A DNA stretch of 64,000 nucleotides, taken from Xylaria sp. FL1777 (Eukaryota; Ascomycota; Sordariomycetes; Xylariales; Xylariaceae). Shown piece after piece: positions 38,083 to 50,250 of the stretch. The DNA lies in contig MU400583.1 of the NCBI GenBank assembly GCA_022578965.1, forward strand, positions 153,275 to 217,274, in the 5' to 3' direction. The notes under the pieces were generated by a model, which saw nothing but the letters and a program-made list of their open reading frames with translations, did no database searches and was not told the origin of the DNA. The translations under genes and the position numbers were made by a program. How positions within the stretch are numbered: the stretch's first letter is position 1; each line of letters starts with the position of its first letter.

Positions 38083-38430
38083 ATGAATTTGTCTAATGGA
38101 GGGTACTTGTTCAGGCCTTGGGAGAAGAAAGGAACCAGTGGTGTCTTGACATATGAAGCAAAGAACATACAACGCCAGCCCATACCAGCTTCGCTACAGG
38201 ACAGCCTTGACGCAACATGCGGGGACCAATCGGCGCACTGCGTCCCAAACTGCCAGGTCGGATATGGTCGCTGTGATGGCCCAGATGCGATAGCATCTCT
38301 CAGTCACGAGACATGTCTGCCGTTGAAATTGGATGAATTTTACCGGAGAGCCATAACCTCTTCCATGTATGTCGCCGTCTTAGGCCTGATGGAACTGCGA
38401 TTACCAAAAGACACCAATAGGACGTTTTAA
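38083..38430 (+). pseudogene. possible remnant with chitin-binding (CBM18/hevein)-like tail
   Basis: A 115-residue frame with no signal peptide. It contains LDATCGDQSAHCVPNCQVGYGRCDG at about residues 43-68 (described by its pattern: Cys-Gly start and HC-x3-CQ-x3-G-x-C end). That end matches the tail of a hevein-type chitin-binding module (usual YC-x3-CQ-x-x-x-G-x-C), while the central cysteines of a full module are missing. I infer a decayed or partly deleted chitin-binding gene piece lying just outside the A+T-rich island. It could also be chance. Confidence 0.3.
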
Positions 38431-38733
38431 ACTAATGAGAGAAGCACACAATAGGGTTTATATGCAATTAGTCATATGTGGGATGTGGCTGAATCCAACC
38501 CTACTCATCTAATATCCTAGACATTTAGCTCACGCCCCTGGAGTGCTGACACGAAAGGGGCTGATGGGGAAGCTCACAAGTCGGGTATCCCGAGAATCCG
38601 GACTGGCGCAGAGCCTCATTCTTTCGGGGTCTAGGAGATTCCCCACCTCGTTTGACCCACTCTCCGTCCCTGCGTCTCTCCACGTCTCCACCCAGGTGCA
38701 GTAGTCTGCTAGATAGAGTAGGTAGTGTGGTAG

Positions 38734-38902
38734 TGTGCTAGAATAAGTAGTGTGCTAGAATAAGTAGTGTGCTAGAATAAGTAGTGTGCTAGAATAAGTA
38801 GTATGCTAGAATAAGTAGTGTGCTAGAATAAGTAGTGTGCTAAAATAAGTAGTGTGCTAAAATAAGTAGTATGCTAGAATAAGTAGTGTGCTAAAATAAG
38901 TA
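38734..38902. repeat. 17-bp minisatellite, about 10 copies, at island border
   Basis: Ten head-to-tail copies of the unit tgtgctagaataagtag. Copies 5 and 9 read tat at the start, and copies 7, 8 and 10 read ctaaaa instead of ctagaa; all differences are G to A transitions. Degenerate copies precede it from about 38701. The array lies exactly where gene-like base composition ends. Confidence 0.95.
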
Positions 38903-40448
38903 CCGTATTTACCCTAAAAAGACTGAATGGCAACCGTTGCTAAGATTGCTTGGCATGCATGAAGAATTAATTATGTAATAACGATCTTGCCGTATTGAAA
39001 AAGCACTTGCATAAGCAAATATTATACAAATCTGCTCGTTAGCAACAATATTAGTGTTATTTAATTATCTAAAAGTTAGTATATATAAGCTTTAAACCTT
39101 TAAGCTAGCTATTCACTTAAGCACTTTAGCAATTAGCTAAAAAGGCTATAAATAGCTAAAAAACGCTACAATAGCTAAAAAACGTTATTATAGCTTAATT
39201 ATAGCTAAAATAGCTATAAATAGCTAAAATAGCCAGTTTTCTAATTGTAGCTAAAATAGCTTACAGATAGCTAAACTACATAAAAACAGCTAAAATAGCT
39301 AAATTTTTTTATTATAGCTAAAATAGCTTAAAAATAGCTAATTTGCTTAAATTTGCAATAATATTAATAATATTAGTTAATTTAGCTTATTAATTTAGCT
39401 TATTAATTTAACTTAGCTTATTTATAGCTAAATAGTTAAGCCTAAAGCAAAAAAGTATTAAAAAGGCTAATTATACTTTTTTAAAGCTTATATAACAAGT
39501 TTAAAAGCACTATTTTTAGCAAAAAAAAATAAAAGTATTATTATTTATAAAGAACTACTAAATTTTACTTAAACTAAACAAAATAAAGTAATATATATAG
39601 CTTATTAAAGCTTAGTTTTTTTTTAGTGCTTTTGCTATTAAAAAAAGCTTTTATAAACTTTTTTTTTAAAAAGCTTTTGTTTACTTTAAAATTAGCAATA
39701 TTTAAACTATTTTAAAGTAGTAAGCTAAGCAAAAAACCATTTTTAATAGCTTTTCTCTTTAATTTAGCCTTTGTTAACTTAAATTAAAAGCTATATTATA
39801 AAAGAAATTCTGCAAAATGTAAAAAAATTAAAAGTTAATAATTATTAATTAGTTTAAACAAAAATTAATAGCTATTTTTATAAACTTTTATTTTAATTAT
39901 AGCTATATTTTTATATTTTTAAATAAGTAGTTTAAAAAGTTTTTATAGCGCTATTAAATTAGCTATTATTAAGTTATTTATATATTTATTAAAGTGCTAA
40001 AAAAAATAATTAGCTATATAAACTAATTTTTATAGTTTATTTAAAAAGTTTTATAAAATAATTAGTTATAAATAAATATAGCGCTAATAAATAATCTTGT
40101 TAAAAATATTAGTTTTAAAAGGTTTTTTTACTGCTTAATTATTAACTTTAATAAAACTTTAATACTATTTAAGTTTTTAACAAATTATATATATAATTAT
40201 AAAAGCACTAAGTTAATATAAAAAAAGTTAAAAAAAAACAGCTAAAGTAAGCATTAAGTAATACTAGTATTAGCCCTTATAATAATTTATATTACTTAAA
40301 CAAATAGCTTATTAGCTATATTAATAGCTATTTAGTAAAACTTTGTATAAATAAAAACCTTTTTTAGGGCAAAAACCACTTATATATATAAAGTATGCAA
40401 TAGTTTTGCTATAGATTTTATTAATTTGCTGCTTTTTTTATATAATAC
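38903..40448. other. A+T-rich, RIP-like DNA left of element E1
   Basis: Composition changes within about 100 bases to very high A+T with stop codons in every frame. No gene is readable. It holds a TAGCTAAAA array (listed separately). Its right end continues, across E1, at 48156. Confidence 0.6.
39127..39345. repeat. degenerate TAGCTAAAA array
   Basis: About fifteen irregularly spaced copies of tagctaaaa/tagctataaa within some 220 bases, a low-complexity A+T-rich array. Confidence 0.7.
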
Positions 40449-40942
40449 TGTTACAAAATTAGCACAAAGGTGGCTTTTAGAGCGGCTTAATGCCTTTATA
40501 TATACTTTGCACTTCTTTTTTTGCTAGCTAAAGCTAAAGTTACGTAATAATTTATTTAGCTTACTAAGCTTATAGTAATTTAAGGCTTATTAAGCTTATA
40601 GTAATTTAAGGCTTACTAAGCTTATAGTAATTTAGTGCTTATTAAACTTGCAGTAATTTAAAAAAAGTTATTACTTTTTTTACTTTTTTTTTGTTTATAT
40701 AATTATGCACTTTTTATATTTAATTATTTATTTAATTTTAGTTTTTTAGCTATTAATTTTTTATAATTACTAAGCATTAATATATTTATTACTTTTAATT
40801 TTTTAAGACCTTTATTAATGCATAATAGTAAAAGTACCTTAAAAACTTTTTTAATAGATTATTATTAAAAATCTTATTATTACTTATAAATTAAAACCTT
40901 AAAAGCAAACCTGTTATATTAATATATAATAAGTTTATTATA
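40449..40942 (+). repeat. 5' LTR of E1 (494 bp)
   Basis: Starts tgttacaaaattag and ends with tttattata. It carries four tandem 26-base repeats at 40560-40663. Compared with the other LTR it has the more heavily mutated 3' part, and the differences I compared are C to T or G to A. Confidence 0.92.
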
Positions 40943-43900
40943 CTTTAATAGCTTTTTAATTAATAAAACTTAATATATAAAAATAAATATTAGTATAAAA
41001 AGTTAAATAATAAACAATTTATAAAATAAACTTTTAAAAGTATACTAAAGAAATATTTAAAAAACAAAAATGTTTAAAAGTATTACATAAATAAACTTTA
41101 CTTAATAACTAATAAAACTAAATTTAAGTTATGCTACTAAAAATAAAAAGTTAAAAATTAAGTTTAAAAATTTTAAAAACTTTTAAAACTAGCAACGTAT
41201 TAAAATAACAAACTTTAATACTTTTATTAGTTATTTTTATTAAAAAAAAAACAGTAGTAAAAAAAAAAAATTAAACAGTAGTAGTAAAAAAAAACTAATA
41301 CTAACGCTAGTGCTATAAAATAAACTAGTTGTTTTAACTTAAAGAATAGCTTAAATATTAAGCATTATAACTTTTAAACTAGCATAAATATTAGCTATAA
41401 TAATTAAAGCAGCAATAATAACTACTATTATAATAATAAGTTAAGGCTTTAAATAAATAATTATATTATAATTAATGCTAATATTATTACTAGTAAACTT
41501 AACGCTTACTTTTATTATTGCTATATTTAAAGTAGTAATTTAAAATAAAAAATTTAATTTTTTATTATTATTATTGCTTTTATTATTAAGATTATTTATA
41601 ATATTAAAAATGCTAAACATTAAAAGTTTTAAACTTACTGCTTTAAAGCTTTATAATAGATTTACAAATATAAAAGCCTTTTTAATTTACGTTAGATTTT
41701 ATTTAAAATAGCATTTTATTATTATTATAAAAGAAAATTAAAAAGTAATAACTATTTTATAATTTCTATTAAAAAAAGTATTAAAATAGTTTTAATTTAT
41801 TTTAAAGGATTTTTTAAAAGCTAATAAGTTAACTAATTTTAAGCTAAAAATAAAAAAGATTTTTAAAAATTACGTTAAGTTTAAAAATTAAATAAAAGCA
41901 TTATTTAAAAATACTTAAAAGGCAAAATACATAAAAAAAGCATTTTATTGCTTAAAACAAATAAAAGTAGCAGTAAATTATACTATAAAATTTAAATAAT
42001 TAGCAGTAATTTTAAAATTACTTAAGCTTATATTATTTTATTTATTTTATAGTAAACTTAAAACTTAAATTTAAAACAAGCTATATAAAATAAATAAACT
42101 AGCAAAAATTAATACGTATATTAATATAGCTATTATAATTAATTAATAATTATTTAATTAGTATTTTAAAACTAAAAGAACTAAAAAAAATAAAAAAAAG
42201 AATATTTAAAAAAGTATTAAATAAAGGTTTAAACAAATTAATAAAGTTTAGAAATAATAACCTTAAAATATGTTTAAAGTTAAATGTTATAACTATAAAA
42301 AAAAAAAACACTTTTAAAAATAGTGCTAATTTAAAAAAAAAAAACAAAAAGAAAAGCTATAAAAAAAAAAAGATCTTTTAACTTAAAAAAAAAGTACAAG
42401 TTATAAAAGTCCAAAATAATAAAAAATAATAAAGCAATTTAAAAAATATATTTTTAAAGCAAAAGTATAAAGTTGCTATTTTAAGTTAAAATAAAAATAT
42501 TATATTAAATAAATTTAAATGCTTTATTTATATAAGTTAAAATAAACAAACATATAAATATTATTTAAAAGCTTTATAGTTATTAAAACAAATTATAAAA
42601 AAATATATTTGTTATATAAACAATTAAAATTATTTAATATATAATTTAAAAAAATAGTTTAATTAAAAGTAACAAACAATAAAAAATAATAAATTAATAC
42701 AGTTAGCAAACTTATAAAACTATAAAAACTTTAAACTATTAAAGCTTAAAATATAGCTTAAAAAAAAGTTATGTTTAAAAGAACAAAATTATAATTATAA
42801 ATAGTATAATTATTAAATTAATTATAAATTATTAAAACATTTAGTTGCTAAATAAACTTAAAAAAACAAAACTTATAAAACTTTAAAATAAAAACAAATA
42901 AAATTAAAAGCTATAAAAAATATTATAAAAAAAGAACTAATAAAAATAAACGAAGTATTTTTATAGCTTAAATTGCTTTAAATGCAATAAAACAAAAAAG
43001 TATTAATAATTAATATAAAAACTAATATGTTTTAAAAACTAAAGCTAGCAATTTAACTAATTGCTAAAAGTTATTATTATAATAAAACTATAATAAAAAA
43101 CAATAATAATATTTTACGCTTAAAAAATTTAAAACATAATAAAGTACTATAAAATTGCTATATAATATATTATTGCTATTAATATTTATTTAATAAACTA
43201 AAAAATAATTAGTTTTTTAAACAAATTATAAAAACAAAAATATAAAACCTTTATAAATTAAAGTAATTAGTTATAATTATAATTTATTACAAAAATTTAT
43301 AAAGATTTATAACATTTAAAAAGAATTTTAATTACATTTATAATACTATTTTAAAAAAATGTAAAAATAACTGCTATAAATATTATTAGCTAATTAAAGC
43401 ATAATTGTATTAAAAAATAGTTATTAAAAATAAAAAAGCTTAAAAACTGCGATTTAAAGCTTAATTAAAAGCAAAAACAAAATAAAGTACAATAATATTT
43501 AAAGTATAAAATAAAACAAGCATTTAAACATTTTATAAAAAAAAATCAAAAAACAAAATAAACATTTGCTAAAAAAGCAGCAAGTAGCTAAAAAAACTAA
43601 AGCTTTACATAAAGTTTAATATAATAACTAATAAAATTAATTTAAAGTTAAACTTATATATTAAAAAAAAAAGTATAATACTTTAATTAACTTAAAAATA
43701 TAAGCTAATATAATTTTACTTAAAATAATAAAACAAAATAAAATTTTTTAGAAATATAAGTAAAAATTTTAAAAAATTAAAAGATTTAATAAAAGTACTT
43801 TTAGCTATAATAATAGTTATATACTTAAAAAAACTAAACTTTTTAATATATTTATATAAAAACACAAAAAACAAATTATATTAAATATTGCTAATATATT

Positions 43901-46900
43901 TAATTATAATATTATTTTAGGAATATTATAGCTAAAGGCTAATAACTTTTTAATTTAATAAAAAGTAAAAACTATTAATTAAAAAAGTAAAAAATAAAGC
44001 AAAAAAATTAGAAAAATCGCAAAAAAAATCCTAAATAAAATACTAAAAGTATATTATAGATTTTATAAACTGTTTAAAAAAAAAAAAAAAAAAGAACTTT
44101 TTAAATATAGCTTATAAAACTACTATATTTTTATTAAAGAAAAATGTTAACTAAAGCTTTATTAAGTATATTATATAAGCTTAAACAAAATAAACGCTTT
44201 ATAGAAATATATTTAGAAAAACTTAGCAAAAGGATTTTTAAAAAAGTTTTAGTTATTTATTAAATATTTTATAGTGCTAGTACTTAAAATAAAAAATAAA
44301 AAACAACTAATTAATAAAAAAAAAAAACTAGTATAGCAAATAATAGTTAATTATTAATTATTAAACGTAATTATTATTGCAAATAAATACTTTTTTATTT
44401 TGCTAATAACTATAAAAAAAAACATTAGCTAAATAAAATAGTTTATAATAGTTAATATTTTAAATAAATATTATGCTATTAAAATAGCTAAAAAAAAAGA
44501 ATAAAAAACTGCTATATAAATAATATATAAATTATATAAATATATAATTATGTTATAAGAACTATAAAATATATTAGTTAGCTTTTAATATATAATAATA
44601 ATAATTTTATAGAAGTTTTTAAACAAGTTTATATTTATTTACTTAAATAATATTTTGATTTACTTTAAAATACTAAAAAAATATAAAAAATATATAACTT
44701 AAGTATTAAAAACACTTAAATAAGTAAAATTATAACTTAATATAAAAAAGTATATATAGCATATATAAAAGATTAACTTTTTAAGATTTATAATTACTTT
44801 AAAACAAATATAGATTTAATAGTTAAAAATTAATATAATATAAAACTAAAAAATATTTAATTTAGTTATTATTATAAACATATAATAAGCATTAAAATTT
44901 TTAAACTATGTTTAAATGTTAATTTAAAACTTTAGGAAGATAGTATTTTACTTTATAAAGTATATAAGAAAAAAATACAAAAGAAAATTTTTTTTAATTT
45001 TAAAAAAAGCTTAAAAAGCTTTTAAAAAACTAAAACTAAAAGTTATTTTTAACTTTATAGTTAAACTACTTAATTTATAAAAAAAAAAAAAGCTAAAAAT
45101 AAATGCTTTAAATAGTATAATTATAAAAGTTTTAAAATAACTAAAAAACAACAAAAAATAGCACTTAATAGCTTATTATTTTAAAGCACTACAAAACGTA
45201 GCATTATAATACTTTATATATAACAAAAAACTGCTTGTAATTATTATAGCACTTAAAAAATAAAAACTATTTTTTATAAGAACTATAAAGCTAATTAAGA
45301 TTTATTTAAATTATTAAAACCTAACAAAATTTATAATTATATAAAAGATTATTAAATAATATAAGAATTAAATGGTTTTTTTTTTTAAGTTTAACTTTAA
45401 AATATGTTATATTAAAAAAAAAAAAAACATTTAAGCAAACATACTTAGTTAACAAGGTTAAAAGGGATTTAAAGTTTTAAAAAAAAATATTTAAGTATTA
45501 CATCTTTAAAAAAATAAAAGCTTAAAAATTAAAGTTATACTTAAGGATTTTATAAATATATAGCTATAATAAGCTTATAATTTAAAGAAGTTAATATAAC
45601 TATAAAAATATAAAAAATTAAAAAATAACAAGCTAATATATAAACATAAGGTTTATTTATTAGAATTTTTATAAAACAAGTTTATTAAAGAATTTTATAA
45701 ACATTTATTATATAAATACTAAGAAATAATAAAGATAGTTTAACGATTATAAAAAAAGTACAATTTTTTAAAACTATAAAACATGGTTAAATTTATTATA
45801 AAAAAGTATAATATTTATAATAAAGCTAAAGCAGCTTAACATAAGCTTTATAAACTGCTATAACTTATATAAATATTTAAATAAGCATAACATACTATTG
45901 CTTAAAATTTTATTACAGCACTATTTTTATTAATTAATCCGGTTATAAAAGTATAATATAATAAAATATAAGTTATTATTAATAAATTTATTAAATATGC
46001 TTACTTTTTATTGTTTAAAGAAAATATAACAGCTAAACAATTTATATATGCTTTTATATGCTAATATTTAAATAAGCATAAGCTACTAAAAAAGATTGTT
46101 TTAAACTAAAATAAATTGTTTACTTTTAAGTTTAAAACTAGTTTTTTTAAACTTATTAGTATTAAACTAAAGTTTTTAACTGCTTACTACTTATAAACAA
46201 ATAAATAAACAAAAAAATTAAACTAAATACTAAAATAATACTTACGGAGTTATATTAACTACTAATAAAATAATTAAGTAAAACTATTATTAATAGCATA
46301 AATTTTATATAACATATTAATAAACAAAAATATAAATATATTTTTATATAAAGCTGTTTATAAATAGTAAGCAACTATTAAAAAACAAGAAAAAACATTA
46401 ATAAAAGTACTTATTATTTTAACTATAGTACTTTAAGCAAAAACTATTATAATAAAAATTAAAACGTTATAAACTAAACTGCAACTATGTTTTTAATTTT
46501 TATAACAACGGATGTTAATATATTATAACAAAAAACGAACTAAAGAATTAACCTTTAAAAAAGGAAACAAAGTTTATTTATTATAATAAAAACAAAATGC
46601 AAACATTAATATTTTTTAAATTAAAACAAAACAACTAAGCAATAAATTAAAATTTAAAAAACTTAGCTTTTTTAAAATTAAAGAAGTTATTTTATTTATT
46701 AATTATAAACTGTTATTACTAAAGAATATGCAAATTTACTTTATATTTTACATTTTTTTATTAAAACTAGCATTTATTAAAATACTTATTAAAACATAAC
46801 TAAAAATAAAAACAAATTAAAACGTTTATAAAGTTAAAAGTATATTAAATTTCCGTTAAAATAATAATAATTTAAAGTATTTTATTAAATAAAAAAAATA

Positions 46901-47640
46901 TTTATATGCTAATAATACTTAAAAACTTAAAAAACACTTAGAAACTGCTAAAATAGTTATAAATTAGTTTTACTGCTAATATTTTAACTGCTTAAAACTA
47001 AAAAAAAAAAGTTAACCTTAAAAAAAACACTTAAAAAATTTTAATTAAACTTAAATAAAGCAGCTTGTGCTGCTTTAGTTTGCTTTTTTTGTTATTTTTG
47101 CTTTTTTATTAACGCTTTTTGTTCTTTTTTAATGCGCTTTATTTTTTTTAGTTTATTTAAAAACTAAAGCTTTTATTAAACTATTTTAATACTTTTTGCT
47201 TTTAAAAAACGTTTTTATATATAAAGCTAAGCTAATTTGCTTAAAATAAAGTTAAAGCTATTTTAAGCTTGTTTTAATTTTTTTTGAACTAAAAATAGCT
47301 ATTGTTTTGCTTGCTTTTTTTTTTTTTTAAAACAACAATATTTAAAGATTATATTATTAATTAAGTTAATTAAAACTTTTAATTTGTTGCAAAAGCAGCT
47401 AGTACATACGCATTTAAAATAACAAAACATATTATTTGTTATTTTATATATTAATAACTAATTAAAGCAATAAAAGCAAAGCATAACTTTATAGCTAATA
47501 GAATTAATAAAAAAAGCAAAAACGAATTTTTGCTTTGTTTTAAATAAACAGTTAGTTTTTTTAATGCGCTTTAATATTATAACATATAAAAAAAAAAAAA
47601 AAAAAAAATATTTATAGAAAATTATTAAAATAACAATTCT

Positions 47641-47656
47641 AAAAAAAAGAAAATAA
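47641..47656 (+). other. polypurine tract of E1
   Basis: A purine run (aaaaaaaagaaaataata type) ends immediately before the right LTR. In LTR retrotransposons this primes plus-strand synthesis, so it fixes the element's orientation. The same tract, reverse-complemented, adjoins the split LTR of E2 at 59628. Confidence 0.75.
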
Positions 47657-48150
47657 TATTATAAAATTAGTATAAAAATAGCTTTTAAAGCAGCTTAATG
47701 CTTTTATATATACTTTGCACTTTTTTTTTTGTTAGCTAAAGCTAAAGTTATATAATAATTTATTTAGCTTATTAAGCTTACAGTAATTTAAAGCTTACTA
47801 AGCTTACAGTAATTTAAAGCTTACTAAGCTTATAATAATTTAATGCTTATTAAACTTGCAGTAATTTAAAAAAAATTACTACTTTTTTTATCTTTTTTTT
47901 ATTTATATAATTATATACTTTTTATATTTAGTTATTTACTTAGTTTTAGTTCTTTAGCTATTAATTTTTTATAACTGCTAAGTATTAATACATTTATTAC
48001 TTTTAATTTCTTAAAACTTTTATTAATGCATAATAGTAAAAGTACTTTAAAAACCTCCTTAACAAACTACTGTTAAAGATCTTATTATTACTTGCAAATT
48101 AAGACCCTAAGGGCAAACCTGTTATATTAATATATAATAGGTCCGTTATA
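47657..48150 (+). repeat. 3' LTR of E1 (494 bp)
   Basis: Starts tattataaaattag (ancestral tgttat) and ends gtccgttata. It retains the 26-base tandem repeats and is less damaged than the left LTR toward its end. Confidence 0.92.
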
Positions 48151-48155
48151 AATAC

Positions 48156-49212
48156 TTCGCTTTAAATTTTGTATGCTAAGTTAATAATGCTTTTGTTTTA
48201 TAATATAAAAGTATAAAAATTAGCACGTTAATAAAAAAATTTTCTATTAATTAATAATAAAAGCGCCTTTTTATTAGCTTTAAGTTTTATAAGTTATAAA
48301 TAATATAGTATTAAGTAAATTTTAAGCATTATATAGCGCTATATTTTTTATAAATTGCTTAATGTTAAGCAATAAGCTTTAAGTTTTAATTATGCTAAAA
48401 ATATAAGCTGTTTATTATATAAAAAAACTAGTGTTTATATAGCATTAATAATAAAAGCTATAGCTGCTTATTTTTATAGTAACTAATATACTAAGTTAGT
48501 TATTTATATTGCTGCACTAGCAAAAAAGCAAAGTTTTTAAACTTTTAGCTTAGCTATTTAACTTTTAATTTTTATGCCTTTAGTGCAGCAAGCATGCAAT
48601 TTAAACTAAGCTAAAAGCAAACTAACTTTTGCTCTAAGGCAAAACAACTGCAAACCAAGCAAAACTTAAACTTATAACTTTAAAAAAAGTAACTAAGTAT
48701 ATGCTATTATGCTATTAAGCCTATTAGCCCTTATATTAAACAAGTTATACGCAAAAAAGTTAAAGCCTTTAGTAATTTTTTATAGCAAAAGCATAGTGAT
48801 TAATAAAAAAAACGCACTATATTACCGAAGTATTAATATAAGATTTAATAAAACAGCATATAATAACAAAAAGTTGTTTAAAAAATAAATTAAGGTTAAT
48901 TTAGCTACTTATACTTAAAAAAAGAAATGTTTATTAATTATTAATATAGCTGCTTTTTATAAAACCCTATTAATAAAAAAAGCGCTAAAAAACACTAATA
49001 TAATAACTATAATAATTTTACTAGGTTTTATAGCTTATTTTTAACTACTAAATATAAAATTTAATAGCGCTTTTAAAGTATAAATAAAGAAAAAGCTAAA
49101 TCTGTATTTTAAAAAGCTAAATAAAGCCGAAAACCTATTAAAAAAGTAAACAATTAGCTAAAAATAAGTAATAGCTATTTATATTATTAGCAATACATAA
49201 AAACAAGCGTTT
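48156..49212. other. A+T-rich DNA between E1 and E2
   Basis: About 1 kb of damaged sequence that, before E1 inserted, was contiguous with the DNA left of 40449. No gene can be read. Confidence 0.5.
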
Positions 49213-49691
49213 TATAATAAACTTATTATATATTAATATAACAGGTTTACTTTTAGGGTTTTAATTTGTAAATAATAATAAAATTCTTAATAGTAGTCCG
49301 TTAAAGAGGTTTTTAAAGTACTTTTACTACTATGCATTAATAAAAGTTTTAAGGAATTAAAAATAATAAATATATTAATGCTTAGCAATTATAAAAAATT
49401 AATAGCTAAAAAACTAAAACTAAATAAATAATTAAATATAAAAAATGTATAATTATATAAATAAAAAAAAAGTAAAAAAAGTAGTAATTTTTTTTAAATT
49501 ACTGCAAGTTTAATAAGCATTAAATTATTATAAACTTAATAAGCTTTAAATTATTATAAGCTTAATAAGCTTTAAATTATTATAAGTTTAATAAGTTAAA
49601 TAAGTTATTATATAACTTTAGCTTTAGCTAATAAAAAAAAAAGTGCAAAGTATATATAAAAATATTAAGCTGCTTTAAAAACTACTTTAGT
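49213..49691 (-). repeat. 3' LTR of E2, major piece (479 of 494 bp)
   Basis: Reverse complement of the E1 LTR, beginning (minus-strand end) at tataataaact. The missing 15 bases are found at 59613-59627, on the far side of E3. 479 plus 15 gives 494, the length of every other copy. Confidence 0.93.
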
Positions 49692-49889
49692 TGTTATGGT
49701 CCAAAAACTAAAGAGTTAAAAAACTAGTTGTTTATTAAAGATAATTTAGCTAAAAGGTTGTTTATAAATAATGTTTAACTAAACATTATTTATAGATGCT
49801 ATTTTAAAATGCTATTTTAGAACAATGTTTATAAATAGTGTTCTAAAGTGAAATATTATTTATAAACAGCGTTTATAAACAACTTAATA
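49692..49889. repeat. left LTR of E3 (198 bp), with palindrome
   Basis: Contains an almost perfect palindrome near 49758-49791: arms tataaataatgttta and taaacattatttata around two bases. The right copy has changes in the arms (gtct against aaac). Confidence 0.9.
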
Positions 49890-50037
49890 TTTGCTGCTTT
49901 TATAAAAAAGATAACGTTTTTATTGTTTGCTTAGTTCTTGTATTTATACAAATATTATTTTTTTTTTAATATGCTTTAAAGAATAGTTTGCATTAGGACT
50001 TAAACCTTTATTTAGAACTAGTTATATTTCCTTTTTA

Positions 50038-50250
50038 ATAACATTCTGGAAATAATGTTCCTAAGACAATCTTCTTAAGATAATCTTTTAAAAATAACGT
50101 TTTTACAACAATCTTTTTTTAAACAATGTTCTTAAAACAATCTTTTTTAAACAGCGTTCTAAAGATAATGTCCTTATAATAACATCTTAACACTACGTTT
50201 TTACTAGATATAACCTTTTCTGAGATAATGTTCTATAAAATAACTTTTTA
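50038..50250. repeat. degenerate short-motif array inside E3
   Basis: Many imperfect copies of an aacaatgttct/aacaatctttt motif spaced about 17-22 bases. Related motifs occur in the E3 LTR. Confidence 0.55.

Larger units (their letters stand above)
40449..48150 (+). mobile_element. E1: complete, RIP-degraded LTR retrotransposon (7.7 kb)
   Basis: Two direct LTRs of exactly 494 bases (40449-40942 and 47657-48150) bound a 6.7-kb internal region. The element is flanked by a perfect 5-bp target duplication, aatac, at 40444-40448 and 48151-48155. A purine tract lies just left of the right LTR, setting the plus orientation. The internal part is strongly A-rich on the plus strand, with stop codons everywhere and no gag or pol readable. 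Superfamily (Gypsy or Copia) cannot be told by eye. A second copy (E2) lies inverted from 49213. Confidence 0.92.

Noticed and set aside
38734..38902. CRISPR-like array
   Set aside because: Units are contiguous with no spacers and the genome is eukaryotic, so it is a minisatellite.
48156..49212. Remnant of a pogo/Fot1-type transposase
   Set aside because: One frame gave a faintly similar order of hydrophobic residues near the end, but stops and A+T drift make it indistinguishable from chance. A profile search after de-RIP would decide.
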